Shown here piece by piece: positions 1 through 7,718 of a DNA stretch of 64,000 bases; the stretch's first letter is position 1, and each line of letters opens with the position of its first letter. A model generated the notes under the pieces. The model made no database searches, was not told where the DNA came from, and saw only the letters and a program-made list of their open reading frames with translations. Source of the DNA: Mesorhizobium loti R88b (GTDB lineage: Bacteria; Pseudomonadota; Alphaproteobacteria; Rhizobiales; Rhizobiaceae); contig NZ_CP033367.1 of the NCBI RefSeq assembly GCF_013170845.1, forward strand, positions 2,047,001 through 2,111,000, written 5' to 3'. The translations under genes were made by a program, and so were the position numbers.

Positions 1-51
1 AAATCGTCGGCTGACACCGCGGATTTCGAGCGTGGCAGAGCTTGCTGACAT
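1..51 (-). CDS. phnC: PhnC, phosphonate ABC transporter ATP-binding protein (N-terminal fragment)
   Basis: Only the first 17 codons are inside the window, reading off the left edge. They start at the ATG complementary to 49-51 and give MSSASATLEIRGVSRRF, the typical first beta strand of an ABC ATPase. The same-strand position after the C-P lyase genes makes the phosphonate importer ATPase PhnC the natural reading, since phnC often starts a phnCDE unit next to these genes. Walker motifs lie outside the window, so the substrate is inferred from context only. Confidence 0.6.
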   Translation of the reverse strand, partial: MSASSATLEIRGVSRRF

Positions 52-184
52 GGGCAGGTTCCAGTCGGGACCATATTAATCGTCAGGCTCTCGCCTAACG
101 CAGCCACATGAACCTGCCGTGTCGCCAGCATGTCAGTTTTGTTACGCTCCACAGACGCGGCGTCAGGCGCTCCTTGCGGTGCGA

Positions 185-895
185 TCAACCAAGCACCAGC
201 AATTCCTCGAAATGCTTCATGTCGCGGAAGGCGCAGAAGGCGGGGGCCTTGATCTCGATCACTGGGGCCTGCCGTGCGAAAAGCGCCAGGCCATCATCGA
301 ACAGGTCCTGCCATGCCGCCGCCCTGTCGTCGGCAAGACGCTGGATCTGATAGGCGAAGGTGATGTGGAAGACGTAAGTGTCGTGATCGGGGTGCCGGTA
401 GCCGAACGGCGCCGCCAGCGCATCGCGCCATTGGCGCATGATGCGTACGTCATCGTCCGTCGCGCCGGCAACGGTGAGACCGGTCGGCACGATTTCTACC
501 ACCTTGATGTTGAACGGGCCGAAGCCTTCGAAACCTTTCAGCCGTTCCATATAAAGCCTGGTCATGGCGTCGATACTGGTGTCGAGCGGCACGTCGTGCG
601 GCCAGTAACGCAAGCGGCGGCGATATTCGATGATGCCCTGGAACAGTGTCATGTGCAGGCTGGACACCGGCGTGAAGGCGAGACGATCAGCGTCAGGCAT
701 CGCCAGCATCTTGTCGCGCACCGCAAGCACCACGCCCTCGGACGGTGAACCGCTGACCAGATGGCTGACGACAGTGTTGCCGGGCTCGGTCAGGAAATTG
801 CCCGAAATGTCGTAGCGCGTGCCGAGATGTGCCGGCGGGGTCGGATTGGAGCCGGCAAAGAATCCGGCGAGCGAGGGTCTGACGGTGTCGGGCAT
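185..895 (-). CDS. DUF1868-type 2H phosphoesterase-like protein, C-P lyase operon
   Basis: The 236-residue protein has the two short His-x-Thr motifs that define 2H phosphoesterases: HMT at residues 81-83 and HIT at 177-179. The N-terminal region (GTRYDISGNF, EPGNTVV) resembles the DUF1868 family. Members of the superfamily open cyclic phosphodiesters. In the C-P lyase pathway the product of PhnJ is a 1,2-cyclic ribose phosphate, normally opened by PhnP, and no phnP is visible here, so this protein could supply that step (inference). It lies 85 nt after the acyltransferase gene on the same strand and has an AAGGAG ribosome site before its ATG. The family assignment is good; the substrate is not shown. 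Confidence 0.82.
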   Translation of the reverse strand: MPDTVRPSLAGFFAGSNPTPPAHLGTRYDISGNFLTEPGNTVVSHLVSGSPSEGVVLAVRDKMLAMPDADRLAFTPVSSLHMTLFQGIIEYRRRLRYWPHDVPLDTSIDAMTRLYMERLKGFEGFGPFNIKVVEIVPTGLTVAGATDDDVRIMRQWRDALAAPFGYRHPDHDTYVFHITFAYQIQRLADDRAAAWQDLFDDGLALFARQAPVIEIKAPAFCAFRDMKHFEELLVLG

Positions 896-980
896 GGCGA
901 TCTCCTTGGGGGAGATGACGTCCTGTCCGAGTCATGTGTCAAGGATGTGAACAGGCTTCCCCTGACGATGATGTGAGGGA

Positions 981-1598
981 TCAGCCCTCGTATTTTTCCA
1001 GAAAAGCCTCCGCTGAAAGCTCGCGGAAATCCTCTAGGGACGCGCGCAGCCTGGCATGGTCCCAGTCCCACCAGGCAAGCGCCTGGTAGCGTTCGGCGGT
1101 GCGACGATCGAAGCGTTCGCGGACCGGTTTTGCCGGCACTCCCGCGACGATGGTGTAGGGGGCAACATCCTTGGATACGACGGCTCCGGCGCCGACCGCC
1201 GCGCCATCGCCGACGGTGACGCCGGGCAGGACGGTCGAGCCATGGCCGAGCCAGGTGCCGTGGCCGATGGTGACGCGCTTGGCGCGCCGCTCGGCGAAAA
1301 ATGCGCTCTCGTGCTCGGCATCGTCCCAATAGTCCGAGGCGCGGTAGGTAAAGTGGTGCAGCGTCGGCCGCCAGGTCGGGTGGTTGGTGGCATTGAGGCG
1401 CACTGCGGCCGCGATGTTGGCGAACTTGCCGATCGTCGCGCACCAGACGGCGCAGTCCTGCATCATGTAGGAATAGTCGCCGAGTTCACTTTCCGAAACC
1501 CGGCTGCGGTCGGCGATCTCGGTCCAGCGGCCCAGCGTGGTATTGTGCACCTCCGCCGTCGGGTGGACCAGCGGCGTCTCCGACAGTTTCCTGGTCAT
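981..1598 (-). CDS. Phn-operon hexapeptide-repeat acyltransferase
   Basis: This 205-residue protein is a left-handed beta-helix acyltransferase of the type repeatedly found in C-P lyase operons. Hexapeptide turns are visible across residues 15-60 and 105-160 (for example VTIGHGTWLGHGSTVLPGVT and GAVVSKDVAPYTIVAGVPAK), the latter typical of the CoA-binding end. Its start overlaps the phnL stop by 4 nt (ATGA), so it is translated as part of the phn operon. The acceptor is not known; acetylation of an aminophosphonate or a ribosyl intermediate is a guess from context. Confidence 0.85.
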   Translation of the reverse strand: MTRKLSETPLVHPTAEVHNTTLGRWTEIADRSRVSESELGDYSYMMQDCAVWCATIGKFANIAAAVRLNATNHPTWRPTLHHFTYRASDYWDDAEHESAFFAERRAKRVTIGHGTWLGHGSTVLPGVTVGDGAAVGAGAVVSKDVAPYTIVAGVPAKPVRERFDRRTAERYQALAWWDWDHARLRASLEDFRELSAEAFLEKYEG

Positions 1599-2302
1599 GC
1601 GGCGAGTTTTCCCGGAGCAAAAGCGGTGACGTCGATGACGCGGTCGGCCACCGCCTCGCGCACGTCGTGGTCGTGGAAGATGCCGAGCAGGGCGACGCCG
1701 GCCGCCTTCTTGGCGGCGATCAGTTCGATCACCACGTCGCGGTTCTTGGCGTCGAGCGAGGCGGTCGGTTCGTCGAGCAGCAGGATCGGATGCTCGGTGA
1801 TGAAGCCGCGCGCGATGTTGACGCGCTGCTGCTCACCGCCGGAGAAGGTCGCCGGCGGCAGCGCCCAGAGTTTTTCCGGCAGGTTGAGCTGCGCCAACAG
1901 CGCGCGTGCCTTGCCTCTGGCTGTCTCGCGCTCCTCGCCGCGTTCGACCAGTGGTTCGGCGACGACATCAAGCGCCGAGACGCGCGGCACGGTGCGCAGG
2001 AACTGGCTGACATAGCCGATCGTTTGCCGGCGCACGGCAAGCACGGTGCGGGGGCTGGCATGGGCAAGATCGATCAGGCCGTCCTCATGCTTGACGATGA
2101 TCTGGCCTTCGTCGACGGCATAGTTGCCGTAGAGCATCTTCAGGATCGAGCTCTTGCCGGCGCCGGACGGGCCGCCGAGCACGGTGCATTCCCCAGCCTT
2201 GATCGAGAAGGAGACACCGGCGACGACGGGCAGTTTGATGCCATCGCGCAGATGCATGGTGAAGCTCTTGGCGACGTCGGAAACAACGAGCGGAGTTGGC
2301 AT
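1595..2302 (-). CDS. phnL: PhnL, C-P lyase system ABC-type protein
   Basis: PhnL is one of two ABC-type NTPases attached to the C-P lyase core; it is linked to coupling nucleobase and phosphonate at the start of the pathway rather than to transport. The 235-residue protein shows Walker A (GGPSGAGKSSILK near residue 40), the ABC signature (FSGGEQQRVNIARG near 155) and Walker B (ILLLDEPTASLD near 175). No membrane partner is encoded nearby, as expected. It follows phnK by 2 nt and overlaps the acyltransferase by 4 nt. Length and motifs are normal for PhnL. Confidence 0.95.
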   Translation of the reverse strand: MPTPLVVSDVAKSFTMHLRDGIKLPVVAGVSFSIKAGECTVLGGPSGAGKSSILKMLYGNYAVDEGQIIVKHEDGLIDLAHASPRTVLAVRRQTIGYVSQFLRTVPRVSALDVVAEPLVERGEERETARGKARALLAQLNLPEKLWALPPATFSGGEQQRVNIARGFITEHPILLLDEPTASLDAKNRDVVIELIAAKKAAGVALLGIFHDHDVREAVADRVIDVTAFAPGKLAA

Positions 2303-2304
2303 CG

Positions 2305-3081
2305 TTACACCTGCAAAATGGAAGAAACGAGAAGCTGCGTGTAAGGCGCGCGCGGATCGTCGAGCACGCGGTCGGTGAGGCCGCTTTCGACGACGCGGCC
2401 GTCCTTCATCACCATCATGCGCTGCGACAGCAACCGCGCCACGGCGAGGTCGTGAGTGACGACGATGGCGGCGAGGCCAAGATCGGTGACCAGCCCGCGC
2501 AACAGGTCGAGCAGGCGCGCCTGCACCGAGACGTCGAGGCCACCGGTGGGCTCGTCCATGAACACCAGCCGTGGGCCGGTGACGAGATTGCGGGCGATCT
2601 GCAGGCGCTGGCGCATGCCGCCGGAAAAGGCGCGCGGCTCGTCGTCGATGCGGTCTTCCTCGATCTCGACGCGCGACAGCCAGTCGACGGCTGTGGCGCG
2701 GATCTTGCCATAGTGACGGTCGCCGACCGCCATCAGCCGCTCGCCGACATTGGCGCCGGCCGACACCGTCATGCGCAGGCCATCGGCCGGGTTCTGGTGG
2801 ACAAAGCCCCAGTCGGTGCGCATCAGGAACCGGCGCTCGGCCTCGCTCATGCGGTAGAGCTCGCGGAACTGGCCGTCGCGCATACGGTAGCTGGCGGTGC
2901 CGGAGGAGGGCAACAGCCGTGTCGACAGGCAGTTGAGCAGTGTCGTCTTGCCGGAACCGGATTCGCCGACGACGGCCAGGACTTCACCCGGCCACAGGTC
3001 GAAGGAGACGTTGTCGCAGCCGACGCGCGAGCCGTAGAATTTGGACAGCGCCGAGACGCGCAGCAGTGGTTCGTCGGTCAT
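2305..3081 (-). CDS. phnK: PhnK, C-P lyase system ABC-type ATPase
   Basis: PhnK binds the PhnGHIJ core as an ABC ATPase dimer. The start is set at the ATG complementary to 3079-3081, which overlaps the phnJ stop by 4 nt and gives MTDEPLLRVSALSKFYG. The longer upstream reading is arginine-rich shadow sequence. The 258-residue product carries Walker A (GESGSGKTTLLN), the signature (FSGGMRQRLQIARN) and Walker B (LVFMDEPTGGLD). The Q-loop to signature stretch VHQNPADGLRM is typical of PhnK. It is co-directional and almost contiguous with phnJ and phnL. Confidence 0.95.
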   Translation of the reverse strand: MTDEPLLRVSALSKFYGSRVGCDNVSFDLWPGEVLAVVGESGSGKTTLLNCLSTRLLPSSGTASYRMRDGQFRELYRMSEAERRFLMRTDWGFVHQNPADGLRMTVSAGANVGERLMAVGDRHYGKIRATAVDWLSRVEIEEDRIDDEPRAFSGGMRQRLQIARNLVTGPRLVFMDEPTGGLDVSVQARLLDLLRGLVTDLGLAAIVVTHDLAVARLLSQRMMVMKDGRVVESGLTDRVLDDPRAPYTQLLVSSILQV

Positions 3082-3974
3082 TGTGCCGGCTCCAAGTTTC
3101 CTGCGGCAGGGGTTTCCGGGGCAAGATGGCCGCGATGGCCGTCCGCACGCCGTTTCTCGCAATGGTCGGTGTCGGAGCAGACGAACATGTGGCCGCCATG
3201 GTCGTCGAGGATGACCTCGTCGAGATAGACATTCTCGGCCGCGCACAGCGCGCAGGGCTGGTCGAAGGTCTGCACCTCGAACGGATGGTCCTCGAAGTCG
3301 AGGCTGACGACTTCGGTGAAGGGCGGCACCGCGTAGATGCGCTTTTCGCGGCCGGCGCCGAACAGCTGCAGGGCCGGTGAGCGATGCATCTTGGGATTGT
3401 CGAATTTCGGCGTCGGCGACGGGTCCATCACATAGCGGCCCTCGACCTTGACCGGATAGGCATAGGTGGTGGCGATGCGGCCGTGCTTGGCGATGTCCTC
3501 ATAGAGCTTCACATGCATGAGCCCGTATTCCTCCAGCGCATGCATTTTGCGCGTTTCTGTCTCGCGCGGTTCGAGGAAGCGCAGCGGCTCGGGGATCGGC
3601 ACCTGGTAGACCAGCACCTGGCCTGCCGTCAGCGGATGCTCGGGGATACGGTGGCGGGTCTGGATGATGGTGGCGGTGGCGGTATCCGTCGTCACCGCGA
3701 CATTGGCGACCTTCTTGAAGAAGGCGCGGATCGAGACCGCATTGGTGGTGTCGTCGGCGCCCTGGTCGATGACCTTCAGCACATCATCAGGGCCGATGAT
3801 CGAGGCGGTTACCTGAACGCCACCGGTGCCCCAACCGTAGGGCATCGGCATTTCGCGCGAGGCGAAGGGCACCTGATAGCCGGGGATGGCGATGCCCTTG
3901 AGGATCGCGCGACGGATCATCCTTTTGGTCTGTTCGTCGAGATAGGCGAAGTTGTAGGTGGCGATGTCGGTCAT
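3078..3974 (-). CDS. phnJ: PhnJ, radical SAM C-P lyase
   Basis: PhnJ cleaves the carbon-phosphorus bond of ribose 1-phosphonate 5-phosphate by radical SAM chemistry. From the ATG at 3974 the protein has 298 residues. The four key cysteines then fall at C241, C244, C266 and C272, with G32 in IPGYQVPF, which matches the E. coli numbering exactly. That is why this ATG is preferred over a GTG three codons upstream. The cysteine pattern CALC...FVCSDTDHC is complete, so the enzyme should be active. Upstream lies a small oppositely oriented gene that interrupts an otherwise tight operon. Confidence 0.96.
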   Translation of the reverse strand: MTDIATYNFAYLDEQTKRMIRRAILKGIAIPGYQVPFASREMPMPYGWGTGGVQVTASIIGPDDVLKVIDQGADDTTNAVSIRAFFKKVANVAVTTDTATATIIQTRHRIPEHPLTAGQVLVYQVPIPEPLRFLEPRETETRKMHALEEYGLMHVKLYEDIAKHGRIATTYAYPVKVEGRYVMDPSPTPKFDNPKMHRSPALQLFGAGREKRIYAVPPFTEVVSLDFEDHPFEVQTFDQPCALCAAENVYLDEVILDDHGGHMFVCSDTDHCEKRRADGHRGHLAPETPAAGNLEPAQ

Positions 3975-4039
3975 GGTGATCACGTCCGCTTTGTGCTATT
4001 GAATTGGGGTCCAGGACGCGGGAACAGGGGCGAATTCAG

Positions 4040-4237
4040 ATGAACTCGACCGGATGGATGCATCTCGGAATTCTGTTGGTGGTGTTCGCCGGCGTCGTTC
4101 TCTTTTTCCTTCGGCGCATGATTCTTCCCGCCTCCAGAGAGGGCTCTCACGGTGAGTCCATAGGTATCAGTAATGCTGACTACTCCGGGTATGGCGGTCA
4201 TTCCCACGATGGTGGCGGCCACGGGGGCGGGCACTAA
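4040..4237 (+). CDS. Small single-span membrane protein with His/Gly-rich tail
   Basis: This 65-residue frame starts at MNSTGWMHLG, has one clear membrane segment (about residues 8-25, LGILLVVFAGVVLFFL), an RR stop-transfer and a soluble tail ending in SHDGGGHGGGH. A purine-rich AGGGG site lies 9 nt before the ATG. It sits inside the phn operon but points the other way, between fosX (3 nt away) and phnJ. The His/Gly tail could bind a metal ion, but I do not recognise the family. It was chosen over a minus-strand frame because only this one has a coherent protein architecture. Confidence 0.6.
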   Translation: MNSTGWMHLGILLVVFAGVVLFFLRRMILPASREGSHGESIGISNADYSGYGGHSHDGGGHGGGH

Positions 4238-4239
4238 AT

Positions 4240-4659
4240 TCATTGTACCGCCTCCAATCCCCTGGCGTAGCGCGCCAACCGCTCATTGAGCGTGCCGGTG
4301 TGCAGTTCGAACATGTGGTTGTCGTCGTCGTAGAAATAGATCGAGCGGCCTTCCCCCTCGACGCGTGGGCGTGGCGGGCGCATCTCCAGCCCGAACTTGC
4401 CGACGCGCTCGGCATAGCCTTCGAAATCGGCGTCATCGATCTTGAAGGCGATGTGGTTGTAGCTGCGCTCCGGCAGCGCCTCGCCCTCCATGACGGCGAT
4501 CCAGATGTCGCCGATCAGGAAGAATTTTTCGCGCGACAGCGAGAACTGTTCGGCGTCGCTGGCGTAGACCTCGCGTGCATCGAAAACGCCTTCAAGGATC
4601 GCGGTCATCCGCTCGAGATCCCTGACGATGAAGGTCATATGGGACAGGCCTTGGATCAT
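4240..4659 (-). CDS. fosX: FosX, fosfomycin hydrolase, in phn operon
   Basis: FosX is a Mn-dependent vicinal-oxygen-chelate enzyme that adds water to the epoxide of fosfomycin. The 139-residue protein has the metal ligands H7, H69 and E118 and the general base E44 at the positions known for the M. loti enzyme, to which it appears almost identical from memory. The start overlaps the phnI stop by 4 nt. In M. loti the homologue is likewise in a phn operon and has low fosfomycin activity, so its native role may concern a phosphonate-pathway substrate rather than resistance. Confidence 0.93.
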   Translation of the reverse strand: MIQGLSHMTFIVRDLERMTAILEGVFDAREVYASDAEQFSLSREKFFLIGDIWIAVMEGEALPERSYNHIAFKIDDADFEGYAERVGKFGLEMRPPRPRVEGEGRSIYFYDDDNHMFELHTGTLNERLARYARGLEAVQ

Positions 4660-5768
4660 TCCGCGGCCTGCCGCTTCTCTTCGACCTTTGCCGGGTTCTC
4701 GCGGGCTTCGTATTCGGCGCGCATGCGACGGACGAGGTCGAGTTCGGCCTGGAAGTCGACATAGTGCGGCAGCTTCAGATGTTCGACGAAACCGGTCGCC
4801 TGGACGTTGTCGGAGTGCGAGATGACGAACTCCTCGTCCTGGGCGGCGGCGACAATGTCTTCGCCGAGTTCGGAAGCGCGCAACGCGCGGTCGCACAGCG
4901 CCATGGCCATCGCCTTGCGCTCGCTCTGGCCGAAGACGAGGCCGTAGCCGCGCGTGAATTGCGGCGGCGCCTTGGCCGACCCCTTGAACTGGTTGACCAT
5001 CTGGCATTCGGTGACTCGCACAGCACCGAGGGGGGCTGCGAAGGGCAGTTCGGGAACGTCCAACTCCAGCTCGACCTCGCCGATGCGAATTTCGCCGACA
5101 AAGGGATGGTTGCGGGCGTAGCCGCGCTGGGTGGAATAGCCAAGCGCCAGCAGGAAACCCTCATCGCCGCGTGACAGCGCCTGCAGGCGGATGTCGCGGG
5201 CCATCGGGAATTCCAGCGGCTCTCGGGTGATGTCGCCGGGGACATGGTCCTGCGGCATGTCGCCGTCCGGTTCGATCAGGCCTTCGCGGGCGAGGATCGC
5301 CGAGACGCGCGGCATGGCCTGCGCTTCGGTGTCACGCCGCAACGGCTCAGCGACATCGGCGCCGCCGGCAAGCTCGGGATCGAGCAGCCGGTGCGTGTAG
5401 TCGAAGGTCGGCCCAAGCAACTGGCCGCCGGGCAGGTCCTTGTAGGTTGCAGAGACGCGCCGTTCGACCCGCATCGCGCTGGTGTCGATGGCCTTGGAGT
5501 AACCGAAGCGCGGCAGCGTGGTGCGGTAGGCGCGCACCAGGAAGATCGCCTCGATCATGTCGCCGCGCGCCTGGACGATGGCGAGTGCCGCCAGTTCCCG
5601 GTCATAGAGCGAGCCTTCGCTCATCACCCGGTCTACGCCGAGTGCCAATTGCTCGACGATCTGGTCGAGGCGAAGTGCGGGCACCGATCGGTCGCCGCGC
5701 CGGCGGTCGGCGAGCAGGCTGTGGGCGTTGGCAATTGCGGCCTCGCCGCCTTTTACCGCGACATACAT
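4656..5768 (-). CDS. phnI: PhnI, C-P lyase core (nucleosidase) subunit
   Basis: PhnI forms part of the Phn(GHIJ)2 core and with PhnG, PhnH and PhnL exchanges the adenine of ATP for a phosphonate at the ribose 1-position. The 370-residue length is normal, and the N-terminus MYVAVKGGEAAIANAH with the segment GYSKAIDTSAMRVERR is typical. The gene starts 1 nt after phnH and overlaps fosX by 4 nt, so translation is probably coupled through the whole block. Confidence 0.95.
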   Translation of the reverse strand: MYVAVKGGEAAIANAHSLLADRRRGDRSVPALRLDQIVEQLALGVDRVMSEGSLYDRELAALAIVQARGDMIEAIFLVRAYRTTLPRFGYSKAIDTSAMRVERRVSATYKDLPGGQLLGPTFDYTHRLLDPELAGGADVAEPLRRDTEAQAMPRVSAILAREGLIEPDGDMPQDHVPGDITREPLEFPMARDIRLQALSRGDEGFLLALGYSTQRGYARNHPFVGEIRIGEVELELDVPELPFAAPLGAVRVTECQMVNQFKGSAKAPPQFTRGYGLVFGQSERKAMAMALCDRALRASELGEDIVAAAQDEEFVISHSDNVQATGFVEHLKLPHYVDFQAELDLVRRMRAEYEARENPAKVEEKRQAAE

Positions 5769-5769
5769 G

Positions 5770-6381
5770 CTACGCCTCCATCGTCTTGATGCGCGTCGTG
5801 CGCGGCAGGCAGGCTATGCCTTCAGCGGTGGCGAGAATGATGTCGACGCCGCGCGGAAAACGCTTGGTGTTCTGCTTCCACTGCTCGACGAAGTGGCGCG
5901 GCATCTGCGCCGGCGCGATCGTGGCGCTGGTTTCGATGCCAGGACCTTCGAGCAGCAGCGGAGCGCCTGAAGTGAGGTCGCTGACCTGCAGGATCAGTGT
6001 GGTCGAGCGGTCGGGATAATCCTGCGTGCCCTGCGAAAAGCCGTCCAGCGCCATCATCTCGGCCGGCGTGGCGACAAATGCGAAATGCGCGTCGGCCGGC
6101 GTGTTGGCCAGCGGCGCGCCGGTGTGGAAACCAAGCCAGGAGCCGATCGCGGCGGAGGCGTGCAGGGCCGGGTCGAGCCAGAGCGGCGTGTCGTTGTCGC
6201 ACAGCGCCAGGGCTACGGCACCGGCGATTGCCGAGAGCGGCGCCGGCGGGCGGGCCAAGGTCGGCAGAGGCTGCGCACTGCCCGGCCGCGCCATGGCGTC
6301 CATGACGGCACGGAAAACGGTCTGGGCGTTGAACACCGGATCGGCGAAACCGCCCTCGATCGATTGCGCTGCGATATCCAT
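5770..6381 (-). CDS. phnH: PhnH, C-P lyase core subunit
   Basis: PhnH is a pyridoxal-transferase-like fold subunit of the C-P lyase core without known catalytic residues. The 203-residue product has the typical start GGFADPVFNAQTVFRAVMDA and ends with the family-like PRGVDIILATAEGIACLPRTT. Its start codon overlaps the last base of the phnG stop codon (TGATG arrangement at 6379-6383). The position between phnG and phnI is the canonical order. Confidence 0.95.
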   Translation of the reverse strand: MDIAAQSIEGGFADPVFNAQTVFRAVMDAMARPGSAQPLPTLARPPAPLSAIAGAVALALCDNDTPLWLDPALHASAAIGSWLGFHTGAPLANTPADAHFAFVATPAEMMALDGFSQGTQDYPDRSTTLILQVSDLTSGAPLLLEGPGIETSATIAPAQMPRHFVEQWKQNTKRFPRGVDIILATAEGIACLPRTTRIKTMEA

Positions 6382-6842
6382 CAGTCTTCTCCGCGAACCA
6401 TGGTGAAGAAATCCACCTTCGTAGCCGCCGTCTCGGCGCGGCGTTTTTCATGGGCAGTGGTGAGCGCCGATCTCAAAGGCGCGATCAGCCTGGCCTCGAC
6501 CTCGGCGCGGCGGGCAGGGTCCTGCCACAGCGCGTCGGCTATTGCCGCCAGCTTTGCCTTCTGCTTGTCGCGGCCAAGCGCATAGCAATGGCCGACCTGT
6601 CCGGACGGCAGCCGCACGGTGGCGCGGGTGACGGTCGCCTCGCCGACATTGAAGGGCGCGCCGCCTCCGCCGATGCGGCCGCGCAGCGTCACCAGGCCGG
6701 TCTCGGGACCGCGCAGCAATTCGGCTTGCGAAGGCAGGCCGGCCTCGTTCCAGAGCCGGACGATATCGTCGCCGCTCGATTGCGCCAGTGTCGCCATGGC
6801 GGCCTTGCGCTCGGCCTGGTCGCGGGCTTCCTGTCCTCGCAT
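6381..6842 (-). CDS. phnG: PhnG, C-P lyase core subunit, first gene of the operon
   Basis: PhnG is the small partner of PhnI in the core complex. The ATG at 6842 is preferred to one three codons earlier because an AGAGGA site lies 9 nt before it and would overlap the earlier ATG. The 153-residue protein shows the family stretch ETGLVTLRGRIGGGGAPFNVGEATVTRATV. As the first gene after the PhoB box, -10 element and palindrome at 6868-6939 it should set expression of the whole minus-strand operon. Confidence 0.93.
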   Translation of the reverse strand: MRGQEARDQAERKAAMATLAQSSGDDIVRLWNEAGLPSQAELLRGPETGLVTLRGRIGGGGAPFNVGEATVTRATVRLPSGQVGHCYALGRDKQKAKLAAIADALWQDPARRAEVEARLIAPLRSALTTAHEKRRAETAATKVDFFTMVRGED

Positions 6843-6867
6843 CAGCAACATTCCTCTTGGCTAAATT

Positions 6868-6885
6868 TGTCTATTGATATAGACA
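6868..6885. promoter_or_regulatory. Palindrome, probable PhnF operator
   Basis: The arms TGTCTAT and ATAGACA are perfect inverted repeats with a 4-nt centre. HutC-type GntR repressors such as PhnF bind short palindromes with this TATAGAC-like core. The site lies just downstream of the candidate -10 (6902-6907) for phnG and upstream of its ribosome site, a position suited to repression. Binding is inferred. Confidence 0.6.
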
Positions 6886-6901
6886 ACTATACAAATTATA
6901 C

Positions 6902-6907
6902 ATATTA
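6902..6907 (-). promoter_or_regulatory. Candidate -10 element for phnG
   Basis: The minus strand reads TAATAT here, 10 nt after the 22-nt double PhoB repeat unit, which is the usual spacing in PhoB-activated promoters where the box replaces the -35. A second candidate, TATAAT, lies at 6895-6900 with longer spacing. Confidence 0.4.
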
Positions 6908-6921
6908 CCTAACGTGTGTCC

Positions 6922-6939
6922 ATGACGGGTGGATGACAG
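6922..6939 (-). promoter_or_regulatory. PhoB box upstream of the phn operon
   Basis: Read on the minus strand the site is CTGTCAT, four bases (CCAC), then CCGTCAT. This matches the PhoB consensus of two 7-mers CTGTCAT in 11-nt phase at 13 of 14 positions. It faces phnG, 80 nt away. Phosphate-starvation control of C-P lyase operons by PhoB is well established, so the assignment is strong although not tested. Confidence 0.8.
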
Positions 6940-6954
6940 GGCCGGGGGCGAGTC

Positions 6955-7704
6955 ATGATTGGGCAAATGGCGGCCGACAGCATCGAGCGGCGCAGCGGCG
7001 TGTCGCTGTGGCGGCAGATTGCCGACAAGATCCTGCACGGAATTGCGGTGGGCGACTTCGCCGAGAATGCCGCGCTGCCGCCGGAAGTGGCGCTCGCCGA
7101 ACGCTATGGCGTCAACCGCCACACGGTGCGCAGCGCCATATCGGCCCTCGTGCAGGAAGGTGTGCTGCGGGCCGAGCAGGGGCGCGGCACCTTCGTCCTG
7201 TCGCGCAAGCGGCTGTCCTATCCGATCGGCGCGCGCACGCGCTTTTCGACAGGCCTGCAAGGGCAGACGTCGGAACGGCATATCGTGCTGCTCTCCTCAT
7301 CGGTCGAGCCGGCCAGCCAGCGTGTCGCCGAGGGGCTTGGCCTTGCCAGGGGCGCCGAGGTGATAAGGTTGGAGACGCGCGGCGAAGCCGATGGACGGCC
7401 TGTGTCACGCGCCGCCGGCTGGTTTGAGGCCAAGCGCTTTGCCGGCATCGAGAAGGCGATGGCTGAGACCGGCTCGATTACCGCGTCGTTGGCTCGTTTC
7501 GGCATAGACGATTATCTCAGGCAGTCCACCGTGCTGTCGGCGCGCCACGCCGATGCGGCCGATCTCGCCGACCTCGCCCTGCAGCCGGGCGCCATCGTGC
7601 TGGTGACGACCTCCGTCAATGTCACGCCTGACGGCCAGCCGGTCCAGTTTTCGGAGTCACGCTTCCCGGCGGAACGGGTCGAGCTGAAGCTGTCGGCGCT
7701 CTAA
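6955..7704 (+). CDS. phnF: PhnF, GntR/HutC-family repressor of the phn operon
   Basis: The 249-residue regulator has an N-terminal winged helix (about residues 15-80, with LPPEVALAERYGVNRHTVRSAISAL) and a C-terminal UTRA/HutC ligand domain ending in QFSESRFPAERVELKL. It is divergent from phnG, the classic place for PhnF. A GGGGGCGAG site precedes the ATG. It probably represses the C-P lyase operon, and perhaps itself, through the palindrome in the shared intergenic region until a phosphonate-derived ligand binds. Confidence 0.92.
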   Translation: MIGQMAADSIERRSGVSLWRQIADKILHGIAVGDFAENAALPPEVALAERYGVNRHTVRSAISALVQEGVLRAEQGRGTFVLSRKRLSYPIGARTRFSTGLQGQTSERHIVLLSSSVEPASQRVAEGLGLARGAEVIRLETRGEADGRPVSRAAGWFEAKRFAGIEKAMAETGSITASLARFGIDDYLRQSTVLSARHADAADLADLALQPGAIVLVTTSVNVTPDGQPVQFSESRFPAERVELKLSAL

Positions 7705-7718
7705 GCGTCCGTCGCAGT

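Noticed and set aside
119..136. A second PhoB box before phnC
   Set aside because: On the minus strand facing phnC the match is CTGACAT-GCTG-GCGACAC, good in only the first half; the plus-strand reading faces the wrong way. Too weak to annotate.
52..184. Possible small gene in the gap between phnC and the 2H phosphoesterase
   Set aside because: Only short frames without a ribosome site or recognisable protein; treated as intergenic.
3980..4243. An 87-codon minus-strand frame between fosX and phnJ
   Set aside because: No ribosome site or structure; the plus-strand 65-residue membrane protein in the same place is more coherent.
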